DNA of 64,000 nt, taken from assembly GCF_000344685.1 (NCBI RefSeq), contig NW_006920414.1, forward strand, positions 1,927,577 through 1,991,576, in the 5' to 3' direction. This stretch comes from Gloeophyllum trabeum ATCC 11539 (lineage: Eukaryota > Basidiomycota > Agaricomycetes > Gloeophyllales > Gloeophyllaceae). The position numbers and the translations under genes are program-made. A model generated the notes under the pieces. It searched no databases. It saw only the letters and a list, made by a program, of their open reading frames with translations, and was not told where the DNA came from. Positions 35,343 through 46,736 of this stretch are shown one piece after another (positions within the stretch are counted from its first letter, which is position 1; the number at the start of each line of letters is the position of its first letter).

Positions 35343-36994
35343 TCATGACCTACGCTTCAGGTACATCTCCCTCGCTCTCTGCATCGACTCCCGCAACTCT
35401 GGACTCTCCCACGCAGTCGGGTCCTCCTGGAACTGCGACCGCTGCGACTCGACAGAGGCGCCTCTTGAGATACCTGAGACGCCATGCGAGTGACCTCGCT
35501 CGAACTGGTTGACCCGCGGCGAACTGCTGGCCGATGCCGAGCCAGCGAAGTACGCGGGCGGAGGGTGAATGGCTCGAGGCCTCTTGGACCGGCGCATTGA
35601 ACCTCTTCGTGAAGCAGTGGAAGGTCCGGCAGACTCTTCCTCCCAGTTACCAGTGCCATCATCGACTTCGTCTTCTTGAGCGTCACTCATGACGACGACC
35701 TCCTTGCCGAGCGCCTTCTTGCCCTCCTCGATGAGCTGGCTGATCTTTCCACCAATCCAGTCCATCTGAGGAACGTCAGTATCAACGTAGCATGGATATC
35801 AGAGGCTATTCACCTCTTCATCGACGTCGAGCTCCACGTCAGGGGTAGGTAGCTCCGCCTGCTGACTGAAATCGAAGCGAGGCTCCGGATGCCATGCCGG
35901 CGAGGCACTTCGGGTAGAGGTCTGAATGCGAGGGCGGGTAGGCGTGCGGCGGTGGCGGGTTGCGGCACGGCGGCTCCCAGCTGGGCGAGATCTTCGGTTG
36001 TGTTGGGGGGTGGATGGCGTGACTTGCACGGCAGGAGGCTCGGGGGACTATCATCGTCATAAGAAGGATGCTATCTCTAACAGCCATTGGTCGTACCTTT
36101 GCAGACTGAACAGGGACCCAGTCCCTTTCTTGATAAGGCGGGGGTGGTGGCAGCTGCTCGGGCTCCTTGCCTCGGTCTCTCCAACTGTCGTGTGGAGTTA
36201 GCACGCGAGCGGCAGCAACTTCGACGATAGACTCACAGGCGATAGACGGTGAGACCGACCGCCGTGCCTATTAAGGCCGCGCTCAACGCAGTTGATACAA
36301 TAGAGCCGGCGAGCGTTCGACGCCGCTTGGCGGGGGGTAACTCTACTCGTATATCGATAAAGACAGTAATGAGGCGATTGAACATGGAGGGGTGTAGAAC
36401 AGATGGACAGAGAGGATCAGGTCTTAAATGGGACACAGCCGTATGCACGTGTTGGGGGCATGTACAACAGGTGCCAACGAAGATCCGAGGGTTCAGGGCA
36501 TGTGAAGGAGAGGGAAACACACCTGCGACCATGTCCTCGACCTCAGTCTCCTCGTCCCTCGACGGCGCCATGTCCCTGTACTTGGCTGGGGTGTCGAGGT
36601 ACCCGCTGGTGGAGGTTTGATCGGTAGTTGCTTGACTAGGCTCAGCGAGGGCTGGCTCCCACCCGCGTTTGCGGTTTAAAGGCAATGTCTTAGTCGATGC
36701 AGAAGGAGAGGGCAGTCGGCGTTGACGAGGACCGACATCCCGTCGAGACAGTGTCTGCCTGCCACTGTCAGGACACCTCGGAGGCGAAACTTGCCGCTTT
36801 GCCGCCGCGAACGGGTTCGGTATCTCGGGCACGGTAAAGCTGAAAGTAAAACTGAAAACCATCTCGAACCGTAGAGTTAGAGGTATGACCACCAGAGCAA
36901 CGAGGAGTACGATGCGTGAAAAGCTGAGCAGCCAGGCTATGGCCAGGCAGCAAGCTGCGAGCACCGATCGGATGCACGCGCGCGAAGCGGCCAT
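35343..36994 (-). CDS. Unknown membrane protein with proline-rich and basic regions
   Basis: Five exons give about 436 residues from ATG 36994, or about 392 from a second in-frame ATG at 36862. The longer form starts with a roughly 30-residue hydrophobic stretch (VLAACCLAIAWLLSFSRI and on), a membrane anchor; the second start has the better context. A Ser/Pro/Arg-rich segment follows, then a basic PPAKRRR directly before a second hydrophobic segment (residues about 167-190, LAGSIVSTALSAALIGTAVGL). After it come a PPPPPYQERDW motif, an Arg/Thr/Pro-rich stretch, an acidic VELDVDEE, then MDWIGGKISQLIEEGKKALG and a charged C-terminus. The two-membrane-segment layout with PPPPPY suggests an endomembrane adaptor. 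I do not recognise the family. Confidence 0.7.
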
Positions 36995-38048
36995 GCACAA
37001 GAGGAATTGAGCATAACAAGTGTAAACAATGGCACCCACACCATGATAAAGTTCCTCCTGCACCCGGATGCAATGGGAGATTAGGGGGAACCTTGTTCCT
37101 AGAGCGCGAAAATAGAACCGTCGCATCATGCAAAAGCAGAGGGGTGTCCAAGCGAAGTCGGTGGGATGTCCAGGTAGTTATGGACTGGTCAGAAACTGGA
37201 CCACATCCGATGTGAGATCCCGCGCAACCCTCACTGTACGGGAGAATCTAGGTCGTGGTGTGAATGAATGTGAGCGCAGTAGATGGCCGATTTGATTCAA
37301 AGGAGGGAGTGCAGCCAACTCGAATCTCGATACTCAAGCAAACATGCACTAGTACTGATGTGGCTCAGGCAGTAAGGCAAGAAGGAGGCGACCAGATGAC
37401 ATGTTCAATTTGTGTTCAAGGTGGGCGGACGAAAAATGGAATTGAACAAGTCGATCGCTTCTGCCCAGAGGTAGTTCTAAGACCAAGGAACTGTGGAATG
37501 TCCGCCCATGACAGAAACAGCCGCTCTGTGCGGTCGACTGCTTTAGCATAAGTGGAAGGTCAAAACGCAAGGAAGTTCTCCTAATGATCCTGTACCCTAT
37601 TGGTCCGCAGAGACCTAACAATCCTTGCAATGTCCATCATGAATAATCGCAGGCTTAGAACAATTATAACTCACAGTGACTCCAAAACGCTGGCTGGTAT
37701 TATTACTGGTAGTAGGTTACCAGCTATGCTAGCTGCGTGGGACAGTCCCGGTTGCTTATGAAGACAAAAGTGCACTGCTACACCAGTCACGGATGCTCTA
37801 GGAGGGGATAGCACACAGGACGCGTCGGTAAATTGAACGCGTTTGTGGCAGGCCACGTGACTGTGATGTGCGTGACACACTGGTCACTTGTGTCGTGCTG
37901 CATGCTTAAAACGAGGCATCGCTCAAAACTCCTCTCGCCATCGAGAGCTATACTGATACCGTTCTCTATAGCGCGTATGTAATTTAATTCAGATGATCCT
38001 TGATCCGCATGTAGTCTCCACAAATAGTCTGGGAACCAAGACCGCAAC
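36995..38048. other. Intergenic, promoter side of the membrane protein and MFS 3' side
   Basis: About 1050 bases without a supported gene. Open frames on both strands are short and lack domains or splice support. Confidence 0.45.
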
Positions 38049-40474
38049 CTACATGACCCTCGACGCGAACTTACTCCGCCGTCGAATCGCAGGTCCATAT
38101 AAGAATAGGATCTACAAAGAAAGAAGATGGACATAAATCTGGTGCTTCCAGAGACAGAGATATGATCTCGTACCAATGGGATCGGGATCATGAGCACAGC
38201 GATCAGCGCCAATAGCGTGCTCGACCATTTGTATGTCAGCCGTGCATACATTTGCTGGCTAAATAATGGGAAAGCCATGCCCATGAGATTACCTAGATGA
38301 TACGGAGATAAGCACCCGCACGACAAGAATGTGTAGCAGAGATAGAACGCACGGCACAAGCTCTGTCCTGCTAAGGCAGACGAAGCAAACGGTCCGTAAC
38401 TAACAAGAATTCAGCCCGGAGTTATAGTCCTATGTGATAAAAATCATACCAATCTGCCAGGTAGGAAAACACGGCAAGATACATGATGAAAAGAGCCCAC
38501 ATGAAGACCTAAACAAGAATGTCAGCTTCGTGCAAACCTTCAACCTCAACATTCCTGAAGCTGCATACCACAATGCCGATTGCCAACCCTATCCAGTACA
38601 CGAAGGAAAAGGAAGACCATGCATAAATGAACAGTCCAACCGGGAAGAGTACGGCCGCGGCGCACGCGCAGTAAAGACGAGCTTCCGGGCCTCTTTGCGA
38701 GACGTACTTCCTGAGCGCTGTCAGTCATGGTAGGAAAGACGAGCCGGCCGAGTACATACTGATACAGCCGCTCCTGGTACACGTTGGTCAAGAAACCCAG
38801 CAGGGTACCAATTCTGCCCAGACATGAAACGTGAGATTCGCATCTGGAGCACCGGGACCTACCTACGGCATAGTAAGGAAGATTAATCCAACTTGGCCGG
38901 AGTTGAAGTGGTGTAGAGTCTTAAATATGGGGGAGATGGACCTGTATTTTTTTTTAGCTGCGGGCATTGGATACCAGCGACTCAGTAACGTACTCGATCA
39001 TGCCGTAGAAAATGCCCCATGCAAAGCCGATCCATAGCTATGGCCGAATGAGCCAGAGTACAAGTGCTTGGAAGACGTCAACTCACGCTGAAGCTAAAGA
39101 CGGCAGGCTCCGTGATTAACAGATCTGAAAGAGTTCTTATAAATTCAATCCGGACATAACTTAACCATAGCTAAAGCTTACGCAGCGGTCGTGTGCACGA
39201 GATTAAAATGAGAGTGCGCAGGCTCCCTCTCTCATCCTCCGCCCTAGCACGGTACCGGTGATTACCGGTCTCCTTGCGCAATTTCCTTGCCAGCCGTGTC
39301 AATAACACAGCTGAACGCGTCTCCTTCATGAGAATGGGTATCATGACTACATATATACCCGTGATGCTGTAGGATCATTCTGATCAGCGTCCTCGAGTGA
39401 ATTGAAACGGAAGCGGCACAAACATCAGATGTACCCATTGAATCCACCGCCATCCAAGCCGGTGGTTCATTTCGATCCAACCAGAGGCAGCAGGGCCGAG
39501 ACCCGAGGCGCCTATCGCGGCCACTGCGAAAAAGGACATGGGCAGACCCCGTCTGGTAGGTATGCCCGGTCAGCACCGATATTAACTGACATGTCGCGGG
39601 AGGAGCTCCACGCACTCGTATGGAAGCCAGATATCGGCAATGGTCCCACCCACCATGGTGGCTCCTGTTGAGCCGAACGCGCCCGCCAGCAACCGGGCGA
39701 CTATGACGGTTTGTATATTCTTCGACCTGGAGACGAATCAGTTTATTCGCTTGTTGAAGTGCGAGCTGCCGTGAATGAAACTTACAATGCAACCATTAGA
39801 TGCATGAGAGCAAAGCCGATGGCAGAGCCTATGTACAGAGGCTGCCGTCCGAATTCTTCACTGAAGGAGGCTGTCACAAGAGGTATTATGCCAAATCCCA
39901 ATGCGTAGACAGATAATCCAATGGACGCCTGGAACGTAGTGCAGTTCAGGTCGCGCATCATGGACGGGAATCCGGTGTTATACGTTGAAGCAGCAGCCGC
40001 TAAGCAGGACAGATACGACGTCGGCCATGTTTCAACCATAAATATTCGCATAATTGGATAGTACCTGAAAGACCCGTGAAAAAGCAAGCGCAGAGGGTGA
40101 GCACCCATTTTCTGGTACGCGAGAAGTTAATGGGATTCCGCGGGTCGCCTTTCTCAAAGTCGACCTGCCTCAAGGGTGAGCCTTCATCCGGCTGTAGAAA
40201 GTGCGGGGTAAATCACGTATATGTGTTCCGCCTCCTCAGGGGCATGCTTCTCAATATCCCCATGGTGGTGATGGTGGTCCCGATGGTGAACCAATTCGCT
40301 GAGTTGACGCGACAGACTCTCGTCCACTTCCTCGTCGTCCGGGATATCTTCGGGGCGGATCCTGGGGTCAACGGCGTCCGCTACCTCCTCCGCGCTCTTC
40401 ACGGCGAGTCCTTCGTTGTAGAAGGCCTCTTCGCGCGGGTCGCTCCTCAACGTGCTGGCCGGAGACACAGTCAT
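38049..40474 (-). CDS. MFS multidrug transporter (DHA1 family)
   Basis: A proton-coupled drug exporter of the fungal FLU1/CaMDR1-like group at the plasma membrane. About 13 exons join to roughly 550 residues. The cytosolic N-terminus is acidic with a His run (HHRDHHHHH). Twelve-helix features follow: RNPINFSRTRKWVLTL, motif C-like region GAFGSTGATMVGGTIADIW, GRQPLYIGSAIG, KETRSAVLLTRLARKLRKETG in the central loop, KYVSQRGPEARLY, and CYGPFASSALAGQSLCRNLMG near the end. Two junctions use unusual donors (GTTTGT before the ITGIYVV exon and GTCGCT before SISPIF); with simpler donors the frame breaks, so it could be mistaken for a pseudogene. The stop is a TAG at 38049-38051 after SKFASRVM. Confidence 0.88.
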
Positions 40475-41756
40475 AGCAGAAGGGGAGGGGAACAGAGTCA
40501 CGATCGGGAGTAGCGCATTTGATTATTATAAGCCCCCGCTTGACCGTGACTCCATTGCGACATGAAGAGAGCGGTGACTGGGGAAAGTGCTAACGAGCGG
40601 CAGCCCGCGGCACAGCGGCACGGCAAGCCTGCGGGACCTGCATCAACCAAGGAGAACGCTCGGAATCAGTCTCCCGGGCTCACGGCTTCGCAAGGCATGC
40701 CAAAGATGGGCGGAGTTTCCTGGCGATTGCTGCTTCTTGATTCGACGGCATCGGGTTGGCCAGCTGGACCCACCCAATTACCTTTCGTGTGATGCCATGC
40801 TGGAATGGGTCTGCACCCATAAAATACATGCAAACGATAGACCTGGGCACGCATGGTCACTGGCTACTGCTAGCTGAAGATGATTCTGACCAGGTTAGGC
40901 AAGGGTTGTTCCACTGATACCCAGCTGCGGCGTTGAGGGGACAATCAGAGACTCGGCGGTATCAGCTACAGATGCAAACGCGGCAGATCCGAACGAAATC
41001 CGAATAGGAATGAATGTCACATATCGATCTGAAACTGTTAATCATGCTACTTCTGCAGCTGGAAAACTTGAGGCTAGCAGTCTCTTCAATTGCCTGCCAG
41101 CACGCGGTCCTACAGATTTCCTGGTGTCATAAGCCTCGGAAGATAGGTGGAAAACCTTAGTGATTGATCAATGCACAGCTTGGATAGATGGTCTAATTAC
41201 CTTCCTGGACCACAAGCCAAGGCAGCTTACCTCCATAAGATTCCGACCGACTACCGATGCGTCATCTAGAGGGACTTATCGTGAGACGCCCAGTCCTCGA
41301 AAGCAATATTTCCGTAACAGCCAAGTTCCTGCTGTCGTAATCCACACAGTCCTTCAGTAAAGTGATCCTCATCCCTCTTGCGGCCAGATAGCGAGACCGA
41401 ATGTCGAGTTGGACTTGGAGAAAAGGATAGACATGAAAACCGTTGACTTATAATCAACCTCTTCTTAAGCACGAGCCTCTGAAGGCCATTCCAATCAGAG
41501 GCCAGCAGCTGCCTTTGCGGTTCACTTTGCTACCGCCGTCTCTGATCGGACCTTCAGCAGCAGACATCTGTGGCAGACGGACTAGGTTCAAGTAACCGGT
41601 ATATGAAAGCTGTGCGGGACACGTTCGGCGTGGGACCGATCGGAACGATCGACTGATGGGTGGCGTCGAGAGCAACTACCTAACCGTTTCTTGAATAATA
41701 AACCCCCTCGTGCCCTGGCCAACCATTTGCTAACAACTCTTGAGACTCAGAATCAG
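40475..41756. other. Intergenic between MFS transporter and DUF262 gene
   Basis: About 1280 bases: the promoters of both divergent genes lie here. No gene, tRNA or repeat pair was found. Confidence 0.45.
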
Positions 41757-43374
41757 ATGCGCAAAGTCGTAACAGAGTCTGACGATGATTGGGAGGAATG
41801 CGATGACGAGAATCCCTCAATTATGAAGATACGCGACCCGTTATGCCCCGCCGAAAGCAAAACATTGACCACGAAAGAGCTGCACAGTGAGCAGAACGAT
41901 TCCCCCCCAAATGTTACAGTCTTTTGACTGCAACCGCAGCTCTGATACATGAGGGACACATTGACTTGTGTCCCGCTTATCAAAGAGGTTGGTACTAAGG
42001 ACCCTCTCCCCGTCTATCGTCCGGTAATTGGGGTGAAAGACGTGGTATGGCCGGAGAATAAGCAGATCCGCCTCATCGACTCGATATTCCGTAACTTCTA
42101 CATACCTCCAATCGTCTTCACCGTTTCGAAGGACCAGGACGGCGAGGACGTCTGCACTTGCGTCGATGGTAAACAGCGCCTAACGTCTATCCAGAAGTTC
42201 ATTGACGGTCAGGTGAATCACGCCGCTTGCCCCTCGTTAACGGATATACTCATGCAGTACAGATACCACACCGGGATCCTGTGACGGGCAAGAGTTTCTG
42301 GTACACTATCCCTGAGAGTCTGCGCTCGTCGCGGCTCGAGGTGCCTGCCCACTACAAACGTCTCTTTGAATCGAAGCCAATCGCATGCGGTGAGTGAGAC
42401 ATTAGACTCCGGCTTTCTGACTGTGGTACGACCATACGCAGCGGAGTATCATAATCTTCAGCCAACGACTGAACGTGAAATCTTCCAGAGGGTGCAGCTG
42501 GGCATGGCACTCACAGTAGCGGGTGAGGCAATCCCAGCCGCCGGCATATCCACGCAGAATTTCTGAAGCCCACTGTTTGCTGCAGAAAAGATGCAGGCCA
42601 TCTCCTCCCCACGGGCGACATGGATCGCCGATATGCAAGAAAAGTGGGTCCTGGACGACCACAACGGCCTGGCGGACATCCTCGACTGGGACACCAAGCG
42701 CGGGCGCATCTTCCAGAACCTCGCGCAGCTCATCTTCCTCTGCGAAAACTGGCCCACGCAGTCTGTGCCGTCCTCGAAGAAGATCGAGGTCTGGCTAGAC
42801 GGCGGCGACCCAGTACGCGAGGAATTCAAGCAGCGTATCGAGAAAACGATGGAGACAATGGTGCACATTGCGAGTCATAAGTCACTAGCTAAGGGCTTCA
42901 GGCAGCTGAAGGAACGTGTAGCGCCTATTGAGTTCGTTTTCATCGGTGAGCAATTACCCCCGTAACACCCGTAGCTCCTACAAACCCGTGATATCATCTG
43001 CAGGAGTGATGCTCTTCCTCATCCCTCATGCATCGCCCGAGCAAACCGCTGATAACATATACGATTTGCGAACGTTCCTCCGCAGGAAGTTCCAGGACGT
43101 GAGGAACAACGCTCCGATAGTCAAAGCTCTATGGAATTGGATTGACCAGAAAATGGCCGAAGACGACGATGAAGTGCAAATCGTCGAGGACTCACTCTTG
43201 CCATCGGGTCGGCCCCGGAGGTCGGCCGCCGGAAGAAAGAGGAAATCTCTGGTCGAGTCTGACGAGGGGATGGATGAGGAGGACAGTGACTTTACCAGCA
43301 GTAAAGCAAAGCATACGAAAACATCCAAGAGGGTCGCCGCTGGCGGCCAGAAAGGTCGCCTAGGTAGGAAATGA
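41757..43374 (+). CDS. DUF262 (GmrS/ParB-like fold) nuclear protein
   Basis: Seven exons give about 431 residues. The DUF262 core spans residues 45-250: an AYQRDVVWPENKQIRLIDSI opening, FYIPPIVF, then the hallmark CVDGKQRLTSIQKFIDGQ (the D-G-Q-Q-R type motif, here DGKQR). The second half has a helical region (FQNLAQLIFLCENW) and ends in a low-complexity tail with acidic runs and Lys/Arg clusters (SAAGRKRKSL, KHTKTSKR), which looks like nuclear localisation. In bacteria DUF262 proteins (GmrSD, BREX-associated and others) are NTP-dependent nucleases in restriction; fungi encode many of unknown function. Every splice junction preserves the domain frame. No HNH/DUF1524 nuclease domain follows it. 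Confidence 0.88.
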
Positions 43375-43669
43375 GGGGTATTCACTGTTGGGCTGTCTAA
43401 CTGTTGTCGAGCTGTGTACCGGATCTGTCTTGCATGTACATTAGTAGTCTGCTGTGAACTGTAATAGCTTTGTCATCTTGAATAGCATGTCTTGTTGTTT
43501 TTGTTATTTGGTATGTCCAAACGACGCCGTCGCACCGCTCGAATATACGCACTCCAAAGAGACGAGGATCGCACGAAGTTCGCCGACATGCTATGCTGGC
43601 TGAACAGGGAGATAATAATGATAATGATCGCCAAGTTGACATCCATACCGAAGTCAACCCTTGATCGCA

Positions 43670-44540
43670 CTATGACACCGATCCATCTCCGACACCATTT
43701 GTTTGGCCTCTCTCCACTTTCCGTCGCCACTCCGCCAACATCTCCACGCTGATCATCTTCAGCCCCCATCGGTCCGCGAAGCGCCTGCAGTCGTCTCGCC
43801 GGGCCATACTTCCCTCGTCGTTGTCATTCACCAGCTCGCAGAGCAATCCCGCCTCCGGGAGGCCCGTCAACCTGCACAAGTCCACGCTCGCTTCCGTATG
43901 TCCTTTCCGGGTCAGCACGCCACCCTCCCGCGCGCGTAACGGGACGAGGTGGCCGGGCCGAGTGAAGTCGGTGGGCGCAGATTGCGGTGAGGCGAGCGCC
44001 CGCGCGGTCAAGGCACGGTCGTGCGCGGAAATCCCTGTTGTGGTGCCGTACTTGTAGTCGACCGTGACTGTATACGCCGTCCGATGGCGTTCTTCATTCT
44101 GCGGGACCATCATCGGGATGTCGAGCTCTTCCAGGCGCTTGCCAGGCATAGCTATACAAATGTACCCACTGAAGTTCTGTGAGCTGTAGTACGGTACACG
44201 CTGGAGGCAAAGGCACAGACCTCGTATGCTTGATCATCCATGCCATCTTCTGCGTGGTGCATTCGCTTGCGGCAATGATCAGATCACCCTCGTTCTCCCT
44301 GTTTTCGTCGTCCATCACGACGAGGAATTCGCCCCGACGAAAGGCCGCGAGCGCTTCTTCCATCGAATCAAACGCAAACTCTGTCCTTTCCGGGACGCCT
44401 TGCACTTCCACGGGTCTGCCATGCCTCTTGCCGTCTGCAGTAGGCCCGGAGGATGAAGCGGAAGCCATGTTCCGAGATTCCTTCGGATGTCCGTTGGGAA
44501 TGGATGCTGAAGAGGATCGATCGACTGCTGCCGGCGCCAT
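43670..44540 (-). CDS. RIB3: 3,4-dihydroxy-2-butanone-4-phosphate synthase
   Basis: RIB3 converts ribulose 5-phosphate to the four-carbon precursor of riboflavin plus formate. Two exons (44540-44221 and 44168-43670) give 272 residues. After a 50-residue Ser/Pro-rich leader come the family motifs: [22 protein letters not shown] with the acidic metal and substrate residues, [44 protein letters not shown], and [33 protein letters not shown]. The donor of the only intron is GTCTGT; splicing restores the T-S-G-Y-I-C motif. The leader is longer than in yeast RIB3. It is monofunctional, without a GTP cyclohydrolase II domain. Divergent from the phosphate carrier. Confidence 0.96.
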
Positions 44541-45006
44541 AGAGAGTATGAAACAAAGTAGTTGCCTCAGCCCGTGCTCGACTTTTAATGGTGATTTGAG
44601 GCCTCGATGGCCTGAGTAAAGGCTTAGTCCGCTCAGATGACAGAACCGATGCGTTGCACGTGAGATACCGTATCGAGCGTTCCCGCACACAGGCCGTTTA
44701 TGAGCAATTCATTGCGAGTCCCACCAGAGTATAGAGCACAGCGACGAATATAACAGCTTGCAGACCTCCGTTGCCGTCGTGCGCGTCGAGCAGAGCCCCC
44801 TGCTCGCTGGAACGGTCAAAGAACGGTCATAGCTGCCGAATGACGCATGTGGGTCGGCACAGGCCGGGAGAGAGTGGGAAGGACTGCCGACCCGCGCCGG
44901 TATTTTTCTGCAGCTCTGACAACGCATCCATCGTTCTCAGCATTCGCCCCCTCCTCCTGGTCGAGCCCTTGCGCCGCCTCTCTAGACTTACCTACATTAA
45001 TTCGTA
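44541..45006. promoter_or_regulatory. Divergent region, RIB3 / phosphate carrier
   Basis: 466 bases between two divergent start codons. I see no riboswitch-like or TATA element I can defend. Confidence 0.4.
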
Positions 45007-46200
45007 ATGACGACGCCATACAGCGGAAAGTGGGACGCCAGGTGAGTTGCCTTCGCTGTCGAGCGCGCTGTCGCGCCAGCGGAGATAGGGAAGGCGTGTG
45101 TTTTGGACAGTGCTGATAGTGCGCGTTGTGCAGATACCTGGGCCCCGTCCCCCACGATGTCTCGTACTACTCGAAGTGTATGCTCGGCGGTGCCCTGGCC
45201 TGCGGTTTCACGCACGCCGGCATCACCCCTCTCGACGTCACAAAATGTAACATGCAGGTGAGTCTTTGTGGTGATAGACGCGTTCTTTGAAATCAGCTGA
45301 ACACACTTGTACCTAGGTCAACCCCGGCAAATACAAGGGTCTGGTATCCGGTATATCGCTCATCATGAAGGAGGAGGGCTCCTCTGCCATTTGGAAAGGC
45401 TTCGGCCCGACCTTCGTCGGCTACTCGCTGCAGGGCATGTTCAAGTACGGTCTGTATGAGGTCTTCAAGGATCTCTACATGAACTTGGCAGGCGAGGAGG
45501 CGTCGGAGAAGTACAAGCCCGCCATCTGGCTGGCCGGCTCTGCCTCTGCTGAGGTCTTCGCCGACGTCGCCCTTTGCCCTCTGGAGATGACCAAGGTCAA
45601 GATCCAGACGAGTGCCCCCGGCACTTTCCCCATCCCCATGGGTGCTGCTCTCGCTGAGATGAGCAAGCTCAAGGCTGAGACCCGCTATCCCTTCGGTTCG
45701 CTCGTTCCCCTGTGGTCCCGTCAGGTACACAGTCTATGATTGCTGCAACGGCTCGAGCTTACGATTTGCTGTAGATCCCGTACACCATGGCCAAGTTCTT
45801 CTTCTTTGAGGGTATCGTCAAGATGTTCTATACGCACGTCTTCACTGCTCCCAAGGAGACCTACTCCAAGGGCACGCAGCTCGGTGTCACATTTGCTTCC
45901 GGTTACCTGGCTGGTGTCATCTGCGCTATCGTCTCGCACCCCGCTGACACGCTCGTCTCGCTTATGGGCAAGCCGGGCAACAGGGGCAAGAGCGTCGGTC
46001 AGATTGCGTCAGAAACCGGTATTGTCACCCTCGCCACGAAGGGTCTTGGTACCCGTATTGTCATGATCGGTGTGTGGTCCTCATGTGTGCTATCGTGACC
46101 CCTGCTGATGCTTGCTGAAGGTACCCTCACTGGCTTCCAATGGTGGATCTACGACACCTTCAAGAGCACGATGGGTCTGGGCACGACTGGTGGCAAGTAA
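45007..46200 (+). CDS. MIR1: Mitochondrial phosphate carrier
   Basis: Mir1/PiC imports phosphate with protons across the inner mitochondrial membrane for ATP synthesis. Five exons (45007-45041, 45134-45257, 45317-45724, 45775-46069, 46121-46200) give 313 residues. The three carrier repeats each carry the signature P-x-[DE]-x-x-[KR] or a variant: PLDVTKCNMQ, PLEMTKVKIQ and PADTLVSLM (third one degenerate, as in phosphate carriers). YSKCMLGGALACG and LWSRQIPYTMAKFFFFE are typical of this subfamily. Short polar N-terminus without a cleavable presequence. Confidence 0.95.
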
Positions 46201-46736
46201 ACGTATCAAAACTCCAACCGTATTATATAGAGGTGAGGCGTTCGTTGTTGATGCTCAAGGAAGAGATCCTGACTGTCTTTAGGGTGGTGGATATGCGAGC
46301 GGACGATTATACAATCGACTTGTTTTAGTTACGGTCTCTTACTTAGTCTTCCTGTTATTTCCTGCGTTGCGGCGCATCTCCGTTCACGCTTCAAATAGAA
46401 AGGATTCCCGCATCTTCTCATTGTCCCTGATCAAGTGACGCTGGCTATGGTGACTCGTAACGTTATATTTGCCGTCGGTATCCGCGCAGCTCCCGATGGG
46501 GTCGCAATGCGGGCACACAAGTGTCCAACTCGGGCTTTAGCAGTGTTTAGGCTTAGCGCGGCACTTGTGAATTGATGATTGATCACGCAGGTCTTCCTTC
46601 TGGGGACGATAGGGCCCTTGATATTAGGATTCGTTGTTGACCGCTGTGTGACCATTCGTTTCACTGAGCCGCCCACTGCCCGTGCCCAGCAGCGAACGTC
46701 GTGTGGACGAGGTCGACCGACTCGTCTGAATTCGTT
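46201..46736. other. Intergenic before the Zn2Cys6 factor
   Basis: About 535 bases holding the carrier 3' UTR and the promoter of the next gene. No other feature seen. Confidence 0.45.

Noticed and set aside
36995..37129. Further in-frame extension upstream of the membrane-protein start
   Set aside because: Frame is open by chance over leader DNA; the ATG at 36994 or 36862 gives a sensible N-terminus.
38940..39010. Second apparent frame break in the MFS transporter
   Set aside because: A GTCGCT donor restores the SISPIFKTLHHFNSGQ sequence expected in the family.
39361..39480. Apparent frameshift in the MFS transporter
   Set aside because: Resolved by a GTTTGT donor in phase 2 joined to a CAG acceptor, which restores the conserved loop.
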